In this document: positions 7,618-15,300 of the stretch, one piece after another
Layout of the letters: the number at the start of each line of letters is the position of its first letter
Numbering within the stretch: the stretch's first letter is position 1
DNA from: JASGDB01 sp049841315
GTDB taxonomy: Bacteria; Bacteroidota; Bacteroidia; Flavobacteriales; Weeksellaceae
Reading direction: 5' to 3'
NCBI GenBank assembly: GCA_049841315.1
Contig: JASGDB010000111.1
Location: 1-23,757 of the forward strand
DNA: 23,757 nucleotides
The notes under the pieces: model-generated
Database searches by the model: none
Told to the model about the DNA's origin: nothing
Seen by the model: only the letters and a program-made list of their open reading frames with translations
Translations under genes and position numbers: made by a program

Positions 7618-8709
7618 ATGAAATGTGGAATCGTAGGATTACCAAATGTAGGTAAATCCACCCTTTTTAACTGTCTGAGCAACGCCAAAGCACAATCGGC
7701 AAACTATCCTTTCTGTACAATCGAACCTAATTTGGGAACAGTTTCCGTTCCCGACCCTCGTCTGAACAAGCTGGAAGAACTGGTAAAACCCGAAAGAGTA
7801 CAGCCCGCAGTCGTGGAAATCGTAGATATTGCCGGGCTGGTAAAAGGTGCTTCAAAAGGGGAAGGACTTGGAAATCAGTTTCTTGCCAATATCCGTGAAT
7901 GTGAGGCGATTATCCATGTTTTAAGATGTTTTGAAAACGGAAATATCGTTCACGTGGAAGGTTCTGTGGACCCGATTCGTGATAAAGAAATTATCGACAT
8001 CGAATTGCAGTTGAAAGATTTGGAAACACTCGGGAAAGCAGTTGATAAAGCCAAAAAATTCATTAAATCCGGAAAAAAAGAAGATATTTTGACGTATGAA
8101 ACACTTCAAAATCTTCAAAAATTTATAGAAGACGGAAAAAATGCAAGAGAATTTCCGGTAGATGATTTCACAAAACCGATTATAGACGAAGTTCATCTTT
8201 TGACCAAAAAACCAATACTTTACGTATGCAATGTAGATGAAAATTCCATTAAAAACGGAAATGAATGGATTGGAAAAGTAGAAGAAATGGCAAAAAATGA
8301 AGGAGCAGAAGTTGTAGTTTTGGCAGCACAGATTGAAGCAGATATTAATGAGCTGGAAACTTTCGAGGAAAGACAAATGTTCCTTGAAGAACTTGGTTTG
8401 GAAGAACCGGGTGTCAATCGTCTTATCAGAAAAGCGTATGATTTGCTTCATCTTCAAACCTATTTCACGGCAGGAGTGAAGGAAGTTCGTGCATGGACTA
8501 TTGAAAAAGGCTGGACTGCACCGCAGGCAGCAGGTGTGATTCATACCGATTTTGAAAAAGGATTTATCCGTGCAGAAGTCATCAGATACGAAGATTTCGT
8601 GAATTATGGCTCAGAAGCTAAAGTAAAAGAAGCCGGAAAATTATCCGTAGAAGGTAAAGAATATGTTGTGCAGGACGGTGATGTGATGCATTTCAGGTTT
8701 AATGTTTGA
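7618..8709 (+). CDS. ychF: Redox-regulated ribosome-binding ATPase YchF (Obg family)
   Basis: The protein has 363 residues, the usual length. The P-loop GLPNVGKST is at 7-15, the G3 motif DIAG at 70-73 and the G4 position NVDE at 205-208. The last replaces NKxD and is why YchF/OLA1 prefers ATP over GTP. A helical coiled insert spans about 130-180, and the C-terminal TGS domain (about 279-363) contains YFTAGVKEVRAWTI and ends VQDGDVMHFRFNV. It is a cytoplasmic, ribosome-associated ATPase implicated in translation and stress responses. TATCTTCG at 7516-7523 is a possible -7 box with one mismatch, about 95 bases before the ATG. The gene converges on the GH13 gene, with a perfect palindrome between the two stop codons. 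Confidence 0.97.
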   Translation: MKCGIVGLPNVGKSTLFNCLSNAKAQSANYPFCTIEPNLGTVSVPDPRLNKLEELVKPERVQPAVVEIVDIAGLVKGASKGEGLGNQFLANIRECEAIIHVLRCFENGNIVHVEGSVDPIRDKEIIDIELQLKDLETLGKAVDKAKKFIKSGKKEDILTYETLQNLQKFIEDGKNAREFPVDDFTKPIIDEVHLLTKKPILYVCNVDENSIKNGNEWIGKVEEMAKNEGAEVVVLAAQIEADINELETFEERQMFLEELGLEEPGVNRLIRKAYDLLHLQTYFTAGVKEVRAWTIEKGWTAPQAAGVIHTDFEKGFIRAEVIRYEDFVNYGSEAKVKEAGKLSVEGKEYVVQDGDVMHFRFNV

Positions 8710-8714
8710 ATTAC

Positions 8715-8747
8715 AAACCTAACAGGTTTCGGAAACCTGTTAGGTTT
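8715..8747. repeat. Perfect nested palindrome between convergent ychF and GH13 genes
   Basis: AAACCTAACAGGTTTC (8715-8730) and its exact reverse complement (8732-8747) are separated by one G. Each arm is again AAACCT-triplet-AGGTTT, with AAC on the left and GTT on the right. It lies between two convergent stop codons and could act as a bidirectional terminator, though its flanking T/A runs are short. It has the same framework as 6877-6909. Confidence 0.85.
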
Positions 8748-8756
8748 AAATAAAAT

Positions 8757-10604
8757 CTATTTCAACTCCAAAATCATCGCAGTTTTTGCGGGAACAGTCT
8801 GGTTTCCTTTCAAATCAAATTCTTTTCCGGAAATGATGTCTTTTCCTTTTGTGAAATTTTTAATTCCTTCGGAAAACCTGTTCAAATCGAGGTTTTGGTC
8901 GGATTTATTGTTGTTGATGATGACCATAATTCTTTCGTTTTCGTTGTATCGGAAATACACATACACGTTATTCTGCGGAATGTAATGCAGCGTTTTTCCG
9001 TTGTGGATTGCGGATTTTCCTTTCCGCCAGTTTAGGAGTTTTTTGGTAAAATCGAAATAGTCGTTTTGTTCTTTCGTTCTTCCCGATGCCGAGAAAGCAT
9101 TATTTTTATCGCCGTTCCAGCCGCCCGGAAAATCCTGCCGAATATCGCCGTCGCCGTTTTTTTCCTTGTTTCCTTTCATTCCGATTTCCGAACCGTAATA
9201 GAGTTGCGGAATCCCGCGAACGGTCAAAATCAAACTCATCGCCAGTTTGTAATCCCTGACATCGGAATAAATTTCGTTGAAACGCTGCGTATCGTGATTT
9301 TCGGCAAAAACCAAAATATTGTTAATATTCGGATAGAGAAAATCGTTCGCAAAATTTTCATAAAATCGCTGCATTCCCGTATCCCAACCGAGTTCTTCCT
9401 TGAATGCCAAACCCATCGCATCGTGAAGCGTAAAATCCATTACAGACGGAAGATGCGAGTTGTAACCCTCAATCGCCGCAATTTTGGAATCCTTTTGCCA
9501 ATACGCCATTTGCGCCGAATTGTGCATCCAAACTTCACCGACAATGTTGAGATTCGGGTATTCATCGGTAATTCTTTTCGTCCATTCTGCAATTCCGTTT
9601 TTGTCGTTGTAGGAATAGGTATCGACTCGAAGTCCGTCCAAACCTGCAAATTCTATCCACCAAATCGCATTTTGCGCCATATAATTGACAACGAGCGGAT
9701 TTTTTTGGTTCATATCGGGCATTGTCGTATCAAACCAACCGTCCATACACGCTTGTGCATCGGTTTTTGCCGCATTCGGGTCAAATTGCGTGGTCATTTT
9801 GTAATTGCTTCTCTGGAAACCGTTTTCGCCGCCGTTCCAGAAATGAATCCAGTCTTTTGACGGCAAATCTTTGGTAATCCAACTTTTTGAACCCCAATGA
9901 TTGGTCACGTAATCCATCACGAGTTTCATTTTCCGCTTGTGAAGTTCGTCCGCCAGATTTTTGTAATCGTCGTTCGTTCCATATCTCGGGTCGATTTTGT
10001 AATAATCGCTTTGGGCATAACCGTGATAGGAATAATTCGGTTCGTTGTCTTCCAAAAGAGGCGTGCTCCAAACGGTGGTAACGCCCAAATCGCTGAGATA
10101 ATCCAGATTTTTGACAATTCCCGAAATATCGCCGCCGTGTCTTCCGTCTTTGTTGTTTCGGTTGGCTTTTTCGGCGGTGTCGCTCGTGTTGTCGTTACCC
10201 GGATTTCCGTTAGCAAACCGGTCCGGCATCAGCAGATAAAAAACATCGGAAGAGTTGTAAGAATTACGGTTTGCAGAATTTTCTTTTCTCTGTTTAAATT
10301 CATAATCAACGGTTTTCACGGTTTTGTTTCCGTTTTTGAAATTGATTTTAAAAGTTCCCGGCTTCACATTTTTGGTATCAACCGTTACGAAAAGATAGTT
10401 CGGATTTTCTACCTTTTTCACTTCCTTGATTTGGATTCCGCCCGAAAATTCGGGTTGCAAACCGCTGATGTTTTTCCCATATACCAATAATTGCAGTTCG
10501 GGATTTTTCATTCCGCTCCACCAGAATGCGGGTTCTATTTTCTGGATTTGGGAAAACAAATTTCCAAAAACGGAAATTGAAATTGCTACGATGAGTTTTT
10601 TCAT
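8757..10604 (-). CDS. Periplasmic GH13 alpha-amylase / neopullulanase (SusA-like)
   Basis: The protein has 615 residues with a cleavable signal peptide (MKKLIVAISISVFGNLFS, cut before Q19) and no lipobox cysteine, so it should be periplasmic. Residues about 22-105 form a beta domain of the cyclomaltodextrinase N-terminal type. The GH13 barrel follows: region I DYVTNH (231-236), region II GLDGLRVDTY with nucleophile D328, region III GEVWM with acid/base E357, and region IV AENHDTQ with transition-state stabiliser D438. MPDMN (295-299) is the conserved region V. All three catalytic acids are present. This fits a malto-oligosaccharide, pullulan or cyclodextrin hydrolase like SusA, acting on sugars imported by the SusCD pair upstream. 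It is the last gene of the minus-strand locus, 95 bases after the GLPGLI gene; the gap holds a double-hairpin element. Confidence 0.92.
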   Translation of the reverse strand: MKKLIVAISISVFGNLFSQIQKIEPAFWWSGMKNPELQLLVYGKNISGLQPEFSGGIQIKEVKKVENPNYLFVTVDTKNVKPGTFKINFKNGNKTVKTVDYEFKQRKENSANRNSYNSSDVFYLLMPDRFANGNPGNDNTSDTAEKANRNNKDGRHGGDISGIVKNLDYLSDLGVTTVWSTPLLEDNEPNYSYHGYAQSDYYKIDPRYGTNDDYKNLADELHKRKMKLVMDYVTNHWGSKSWITKDLPSKDWIHFWNGGENGFQRSNYKMTTQFDPNAAKTDAQACMDGWFDTTMPDMNQKNPLVVNYMAQNAIWWIEFAGLDGLRVDTYSYNDKNGIAEWTKRITDEYPNLNIVGEVWMHNSAQMAYWQKDSKIAAIEGYNSHLPSVMDFTLHDAMGLAFKEELGWDTGMQRFYENFANDFLYPNINNILVFAENHDTQRFNEIYSDVRDYKLAMSLILTVRGIPQLYYGSEIGMKGNKEKNGDGDIRQDFPGGWNGDKNNAFSASGRTKEQNDYFDFTKKLLNWRKGKSAIHNGKTLHYIPQNNVYVYFRYNENERIMVIINNNKSDQNLDLNRFSEGIKNFTKGKDIISGKEFDLKGNQTVPAKTAMILELK

Positions 10605-10653
10605 TTTTTTTTGATTTTATTTTGATAGGATTTTATCCTTTGTTATTTCTTTT

Positions 10654-10696
10654 CATAGGGCTGCACCCTATGCTGTTGATTTCGCCGCTTCGCGGC
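10654..10696. repeat. Double-hairpin intergenic element (CATAGGG / GCCGC)
   Basis: CATAGGG (10654-10660) pairs with CCCTATG (10666-10672) over a 5-base loop. After an 11-base linker, GCCGC (10684-10688) pairs with GCGGC (10692-10696) over TTC. The second hairpin begins three bases past the GLPGLI stop codon. It is GC-rich in an AT-rich gap and looks like a REP-type element. As a terminator it is poor, since no T-run follows on either strand. Confidence 0.65.
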
Positions 10697-10699
10697 TTA

Positions 10700-11533
10700 T
10701 TATTTTTCGGGATATTTTACGGCTTTATCGAGTTCGATTGGGTTGTTTTCTTTTCGCATTCTTTTTTGAACCATTTCCGAAAGTTCCTTGAATTGGTCAA
10801 TATTTTTTATCTCAATATTATAAACTTTAAACGTTCCGCCCGGATTATTTTTATACATTTCACGGAAATCGTGAAGCGGGTCGTTATACATTTCCAACTG
10901 TTTTTTGTTTAACAGTTTTTCGGAAATCAAAACCGCTTTCTGACCTGCATAAGATTCTAAAAAAACCGATGTATCATACGTTTTTGCCAATTTGTAACTT
11001 TTTACGAGTTTAAAAATAAAATTGGCTTTGTCGTCTTCAACCTCAAAAACCAATCCCGGCAATCCGTAAAATTTATATGGTCCTTCATTGAGAGGAATAT
11101 CCTTATTGAACCAAGCAATCCAATTTCTTCCGCCAAATTTTGCTGTTGCTTTTTGCAAATTATATCCATTTTCGGTTTTGGTTTCGGCTGAAAGTTTCCA
11201 ACTGATTTTATCCGTTGTTTTTGTCATCAAAAAAGCATCTCCCAAAAGATAAAAATTAGTGTTTTCGTCCGAAGATTTTTTTCGTTTAAGAGCCGGTAAA
11301 TCGTCCCAAGTCGAATTCATCTGATTTCTCACTTTGTTGAGAGAATCGTTTTCGGCGTAAGAATATGGATAAAATTTCACTTCATCGGGATTGATGTCCA
11401 AAGCCATATTTTCTTTGTCGTAATGGTCTGACAAAGAATCTCTTTTGTATTGTAATTCATAAACGAATCGATGCGTTTGCGACTTCCCGAAGAAACCGAA
11501 AAGAATTGCGAAAATTATGATTGTTTTTTTCAT
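10700..11533 (-). CDS. GLPGLI family exported protein inside the alpha-glucan locus
   Basis: This 277-residue protein starts at the ATG at 11531-11533. An upstream extension of the frame runs through a palindromic element, so it is not used. MKKTIIIFAILFGFFGKSQ is a signal peptide, and there is no lipobox cysteine. The family motif is FYGLPGLVFEVED (155-167), preceded by GYNLQKATAKFGGRNWIAWF (123-142) and IPLNEGPYKF (147-156), the usual order in GLPGLI proteins (TIGR01200 type). From memory many members have a cysteine near GYxCxKA, where this one has leucine; I cannot verify that by alignment. The family is common in Bacteroidota and its function is unknown. Here it lies between the GH97 and GH13 genes on the same strand, so it is probably co-transcribed with them. 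A cell-envelope role tied to glucan use is inference. Confidence 0.88.
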   Translation of the reverse strand: MKKTIIIFAILFGFFGKSQTHRFVYELQYKRDSLSDHYDKENMALDINPDEVKFYPYSYAENDSLNKVRNQMNSTWDDLPALKRKKSSDENTNFYLLGDAFLMTKTTDKISWKLSAETKTENGYNLQKATAKFGGRNWIAWFNKDIPLNEGPYKFYGLPGLVFEVEDDKANFIFKLVKSYKLAKTYDTSVFLESYAGQKAVLISEKLLNKKQLEMYNDPLHDFREMYKNNPGGTFKVYNIEIKNIDQFKELSEMVQKRMRKENNPIELDKAVKYPEK

Positions 11534-11562
11534 TGTTTTTTTATTTAAAATTTCTAACCACC

Positions 11563-11608
11563 CCGTCTTCCGAACAAGTTCGGAATCCACCCCTCCAAAG
11601 GAGGGGAA
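11563..11608. repeat. Two-hairpin palindromic element (CCGTC-hairpin-CCA-hairpin family), copy 1
   Basis: CCGTC (11563-11567) is followed by TTCCGAAC/GTTCGGAA (11568-11575/11578-11585), the linker TCCA, and CCCCTCC/GGAGGGG (11590-11596/11600-11606), then AAT. It lies between the GH97 stop codon and the GLPGLI start, so it is within the likely transcript. A related copy is at 21170-21216. Confidence 0.75.
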
Positions 11609-11611
11609 TTT

Positions 11612-13765
11612 TTACTTCACCGGCTTCACAGAAATCGCATAACCGCCGCTTCTTACCAGATGAACAGGAAGTTTTGTTTTGCTGTCAATGGTTTTTTTGT
11701 AAATGTGGTAACTTTGAGGATTCGTTACATAATCGGCATCTTTTCCGTCTTCGTAAATCACGGCTTCGTATTTTCTGTCTTTATCCAAAAACGAAAAATC
11801 AACTGTAAAATCTCTCGGATTTTCATCGGTAATGCCGCCGACAAACCAGTTGTCCGTTCCTTTCTCTTTTCTTGCGGTGTGAATGTAATCGCCCGGTTCA
11901 GCAGAAAGAATTTTCGTATCGTCCCAATCTGCCGCAACGTCTTTGATAAACTGGAAAGCGTCGAGATGTTTTGCATAATTTTCCGGTAAATCTGCTGCCA
12001 TTTGCAAAGGCATATACATTACAACATACAATGCTAGTTGCTTCGCCAAAGTGGTTTTCACAAAGCGTTTGTCGCCCGGGAAATAATAATCCAATTTGGT
12101 TTGGAAAATTCCCGGCGTGTAATCCATCGGTCCGCCCATCCAACGCGTAAACGGCAAAATCGTCTGATGGTCTGGATTGTTTCCGCCGAAGGCTTCATAT
12201 TCCGTTCCTCTCGCCGCTTCCGCAGAAATATAATTCGGGAAAGTTCTGCTTTCGCCTGTCGGACGAACCGATTCGTGGGAATTGACCATAATTTTGTATT
12301 CGTTCGCTTTTTCGGCAATTCGGTAAAAATGGTTGATGGTCCATTGCGAATAATGATGCTCCCCTCTCGGAATAATATCGCCGACATATCCTGTTTTCAC
12401 GGCATCGTAACCGTATTTGTTCATCAGTTGAAACGCTTTGTCCGCCCAACGTTCGTAGTTGGTTGCACTTCCCGAAGTTTCGTGGTGCATTATGAGTTTG
12501 ATGCCTTTGGAGTGCGCATAATCGTTCAGCATTTTAATATCAAAATCGGGATAAGGCGTGATGAAATCAAACACAAATTCTTTGGAATGTCCGAACCAGT
12601 CTTCCCAACCCGTGTTCCAGCCTTCAATCAAAAGTCCCTGAAAACCGTTTGCAGCCGCAAAATCGATGTATTCTTTTACTTTCGTGTTATTGGCGGCGTG
12701 TTTTCCGTTCGGTGTGAGTTTTGAAAAATCTTCTCCGATGCGGACATTTTCGGCTGTGGAATACGCCCACTGCGATTTTCCGATAATCATTTCCCACCAA
12801 ACGCCCATATATTTTGTCGGATGAATGTAAGAAGTGTCGGTATATTTCGTAGGTTCGTTTAGATTAAATAACATTTTTGAAGCCAAAACTTCTTCCGCTT
12901 TCGGGGAAACGATAACCGTTCTCCAAGGCGAAACTGCCGAAGTCTGAATATAACCTTTTGCACCTTGTCTGTCGGCGGTAAGATGTGTTTTGAATTTAAA
13001 ATTTTTCGCATCCACTTCCAGGTGTGAAGCCGGATAATCGAGAACCGCCGCTTCCGCAACATTGATGTATAAAGGATTTTTTCCTTCTACTTTCAACATT
13101 AATGGCGACTGAACGGCATCTTTTATCATCGTCTGCGACGCATTTCCGTCAAAAGACCTTGCCCATTTTGCAGGGATTTCCGAAACTTTGGTGGTTTGCG
13201 GCTGATATTCCTGAGAATCGTAATCGGCGGCAATCCACCACGCTTTCATATCAGTCGGGAAATCAAACTCGGAATCTTCCTCGCGAATCACGAAATAATT
13301 CAGATTTTTCTGCTGAGGAAATTCGTAACGGAAACCGAGTCCGTCATCAAACAAACGGAATTTAATCACAATATTTCTGTCCGTAGATTTCTGGTTGAGC
13401 GTTACGGCGAGTTCATTATAATTGTTAATATAATTTTTCTTTTCGCCCAAAACAGGCTGCCAGGTTTCGTTTTTGGAATCTCTTTTTTCGGAAATTTTTT
13501 CAAAACCGTTATTCAAATCAAATTTGGAATCTTCGGGTTTTGCAATTTCGGAAGCGAATTTTATGGACGTATCTTTAAAAAGCCTTAATCCTAATTTTGA
13601 ATCTTCCAAAACGGTATTTCCTCCATATTTCAGATTGTAATACGGAACGCCGTTTTTGAGTTGGAAATTCATTTCAAATTTTCCGTCGGGAGATTTTAGG
13701 GATTGGGCGTTCAGAAAGGAAAAGCTGATTACTGTGAACAAAAGTCCTGTTTTTATATTTTTCAT
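11612..13765 (-). CDS. GH97 alpha-glucosidase (SusB-like, inverting type)
   Basis: The protein has 717 residues with a signal peptide (cut near NAQS, 19-22) and should be periplasmic. An N-terminal beta-sandwich (about 23-300) precedes the barrel. The glutamates known in Bacteroides SusB are all present at a constant offset of ten: E381 in EGWNTGWEDW, E429 in HHETSG, E498 in SHESVRP and general acid E522 in GTEYEAF. E429 is a glutamate, as in the inverting subclass; retaining GH97 galactosidases use aspartate as nucleophile elsewhere in the fold. It should release glucose from malto-oligosaccharides delivered by SusC/SusD. It is the first enzyme gene after the binding lipoproteins, but 104 bases with a terminator hairpin and a possible promoter separate it from them, so its level may be set independently. 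Confidence 0.94.
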   Translation of the reverse strand: MKNIKTGLLFTVISFSFLNAQSLKSPDGKFEMNFQLKNGVPYYNLKYGGNTVLEDSKLGLRLFKDTSIKFASEIAKPEDSKFDLNNGFEKISEKRDSKNETWQPVLGEKKNYINNYNELAVTLNQKSTDRNIVIKFRLFDDGLGFRYEFPQQKNLNYFVIREEDSEFDFPTDMKAWWIAADYDSQEYQPQTTKVSEIPAKWARSFDGNASQTMIKDAVQSPLMLKVEGKNPLYINVAEAAVLDYPASHLEVDAKNFKFKTHLTADRQGAKGYIQTSAVSPWRTVIVSPKAEEVLASKMLFNLNEPTKYTDTSYIHPTKYMGVWWEMIIGKSQWAYSTAENVRIGEDFSKLTPNGKHAANNTKVKEYIDFAAANGFQGLLIEGWNTGWEDWFGHSKEFVFDFITPYPDFDIKMLNDYAHSKGIKLIMHHETSGSATNYERWADKAFQLMNKYGYDAVKTGYVGDIIPRGEHHYSQWTINHFYRIAEKANEYKIMVNSHESVRPTGESRTFPNYISAEAARGTEYEAFGGNNPDHQTILPFTRWMGGPMDYTPGIFQTKLDYYFPGDKRFVKTTLAKQLALYVVMYMPLQMAADLPENYAKHLDAFQFIKDVAADWDDTKILSAEPGDYIHTARKEKGTDNWFVGGITDENPRDFTVDFSFLDKDRKYEAVIYEDGKDADYVTNPQSYHIYKKTIDSKTKLPVHLVRSGGYAISVKPVK

Positions 13766-13785
13766 ATCGTTAATATTTTAATGTT

Positions 13786-13816
13786 TAAAAATAGAAAAAC
13801 AGATTGTAAAAAACAA
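13786..13816 (-). promoter_or_regulatory. Possible promoter for the GH97 gene
   Basis: On the minus strand, TTG (13816-13814) is followed by 20 bases and TATTTTTA (13793-13786), which matches TAnnTTTG except for the last base. It lies between the terminator at 13818-13844 and the GH97 start, where an internal promoter would be expected. The one mismatch keeps confidence low. Confidence 0.35.
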
Positions 13817-13817
13817 C

Positions 13818-13844
13818 AAAACCGACTTAAAATAAGCCGGTTTT
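13818..13844 (-). terminator. Hairpin terminator or attenuator between the second susE-like gene and GH97
   Basis: On the minus strand, AAAACCGGCTT (13844-13834) pairs with AAGTCGGTTTT (13828-13818) with one G-T wobble and a 5-base loop, followed by TGTTGTTTTTT. It sits 26 bases after the upstream stop codon. The stem is stable and the tail U-rich but interrupted, so partial termination is plausible. Confidence 0.65.
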
Positions 13845-13869
13845 GATGTTAAAATCAGAGAAATAATGA

Positions 13870-15276
13870 TTAATCTTTTTTCACAAAAACATAATCCCCC
13901 GTATTATCGTTGAAATAAATATCGTACACTCCTGCGGAAACCGGAATATTGGCTCCTCCCTGAGTTCCTGTTCCGAAGTTTTCATCACCGCTTCCCCAGT
14001 TTATATCCCAAGAATCATTCGCACGGAATTTCATTTCTCCGTCTGTAAGTGCTGTGTTTTCGAGCATCCAGATATGGGAATCAAAAGTGGATTGTGTCAT
14101 TGCTGTACTGGAACTCCAGCCATTAGGTGTGGCACTACCGATTATTCCTATTGTAGAATAAGAAGCGGTAGGAGCCGAAACTGGCACAAGCGTATAGGTA
14201 AGTGCAGCGGTATCAATGGATAATTGATAATATCCTGCTGCTGCAACACTAATATCTCCACCGCTCGTACTCAATGTTCCTGCTGAACTTCCGGCTCCAT
14301 ACTGAACACCCCAGCTGCCTTTAGTTTTCACAATTTTAAAAGCACCGGCACTGAAATATCCTGTAAAGGTATAGCTGTTGCTGTTGGAATGGCTGTTCAG
14401 CAGTGGATACATATTGATATTGGTTGCATTGTTGTCCCAGCCAGCTGCAGTTGCGCTTCCAATAAGGAATAGCTGTACAAAACTTTCATAAGGGGTTACT
14501 TTTATGGTAACGACTTCTGATTGTTTCTGAATGGTTCCTCCTGTGGATTCTGAAATCGCGGTTACACGAATGTCAATATCATTTGGCACATCTATCTGTG
14601 CTCCTGTTTTGAGGACTGCCGTATTGAATACGCTATGAGTTACTTCAAAATTATACGTATTGCTTACAGTTCCCAGTGGGAAAAAGGCAGAAGAACCTGC
14701 GGCTGCTACTTCTACTAAATATTCTACACTTACTCCGTAACCGCTGTAATCATTCCATGTAACGGTAGCAGCTACGTCTTCAGGGAGCGTATTATCGAGA
14801 ACAATGCTCGAACCTGCAGTAGGTGCTGTGATTACAGGACCTTCTGCCGGATAAGGAGTTACCGTAAAAGAAATGGCATTGGAAACTATGCTTCCTCCGG
14901 CTGTTTCTATTCTGATGTATACAGTCTGAGCAGTATAAGGAGTCCATCCTGCCTGCAGTAAAGCAGTATTCAAATCTCCGACAGAAGTTGTATAACTATT
15001 GGTAGTTGATGTTCCCAGCTCTACTTTACTTGCAAAATCTTCGGTAGCAGAAAATACTACGGAATATCCTCCACTTGCACTGAGGCTGTTGTCCCAAGCT
15101 AAAGTAAAAGGATTATCAGCCATAGATTCATAGAGAACGTTCGTCCCTAAAGTGGTATCATACAGCGTAAAAGAGGGTTCAGGCGTTGTCCAGTCTCTGT
15201 AATTTTCATCTTCACACGAAGTGAAAAACAGAGGGATAAGAAGCCCGATAAATAAAAATTTTACTATATTTTTCAT
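13870..15276 (-). CDS. SusE/SusF-like surface starch-binding lipoprotein (two Ig-like plus two binding domains)
   Basis: The protein has 468 residues. The signal ends in the lipobox FTSC, with the lipidated cysteine at 21. The acidic CEDEN that follows resembles the lipoprotein export signal that sends Bacteroidota lipoproteins to the cell surface. Two SusE-type Ig-like domains (about 35-140 and 145-262, each ending in a VTPY-like strand) precede two SusE/SusF-type carbohydrate-binding domains. These start LFLIGSATAAGW (269-280) and IGIIGSATPNGW (376-387). Tryptophans at 280, 322, 387, 403, 423 and 427 are candidates for sugar stacking. It should hold starch chains near the SusC/SusD importer and has no catalytic domain. 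Twenty-four bases separate it from the upstream susE-like gene, so the two are co-transcribed. The sequence is rich in Ser, Thr and Ala, as is usual for exposed lipoproteins. Confidence 0.88.
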   Translation of the reverse strand: MKNIVKFLFIGLLIPLFFTSCEDENYRDWTTPEPSFTLYDTTLGTNVLYESMADNPFTLAWDNSLSASGGYSVVFSATEDFASKVELGTSTTNSYTTSVGDLNTALLQAGWTPYTAQTVYIRIETAGGSIVSNAISFTVTPYPAEGPVITAPTAGSSIVLDNTLPEDVAATVTWNDYSGYGVSVEYLVEVAAAGSSAFFPLGTVSNTYNFEVTHSVFNTAVLKTGAQIDVPNDIDIRVTAISESTGGTIQKQSEVVTIKVTPYESFVQLFLIGSATAAGWDNNATNINMYPLLNSHSNSNSYTFTGYFSAGAFKIVKTKGSWGVQYGAGSSAGTLSTSGGDISVAAAGYYQLSIDTAALTYTLVPVSAPTASYSTIGIIGSATPNGWSSSTAMTQSTFDSHIWMLENTALTDGEMKFRANDSWDINWGSGDENFGTGTQGGANIPVSAGVYDIYFNDNTGDYVFVKKD

Positions 15277-15300
15277 TTTTGTTCTATTAATATGTTCGAC

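Noticed and set aside
7921..8544. Minus-strand open frame of 207 codons opposite ychF
   Set aside because: It is Phe/Cys-rich and antisense to a highly conserved ATPase.
9066..9860. Plus-strand open frame of 264 codons opposite the GH13 gene
   Set aside because: The sense strand contains all GH13 catalytic motifs, while the antisense product is Ile/Arg/Phe-rich with no recognisable domain.
12038..12724. Plus-strand open frame of 228 codons opposite the GH97 gene
   Set aside because: It covers the conserved catalytic region of GH97 in antisense and shows no domain of its own.
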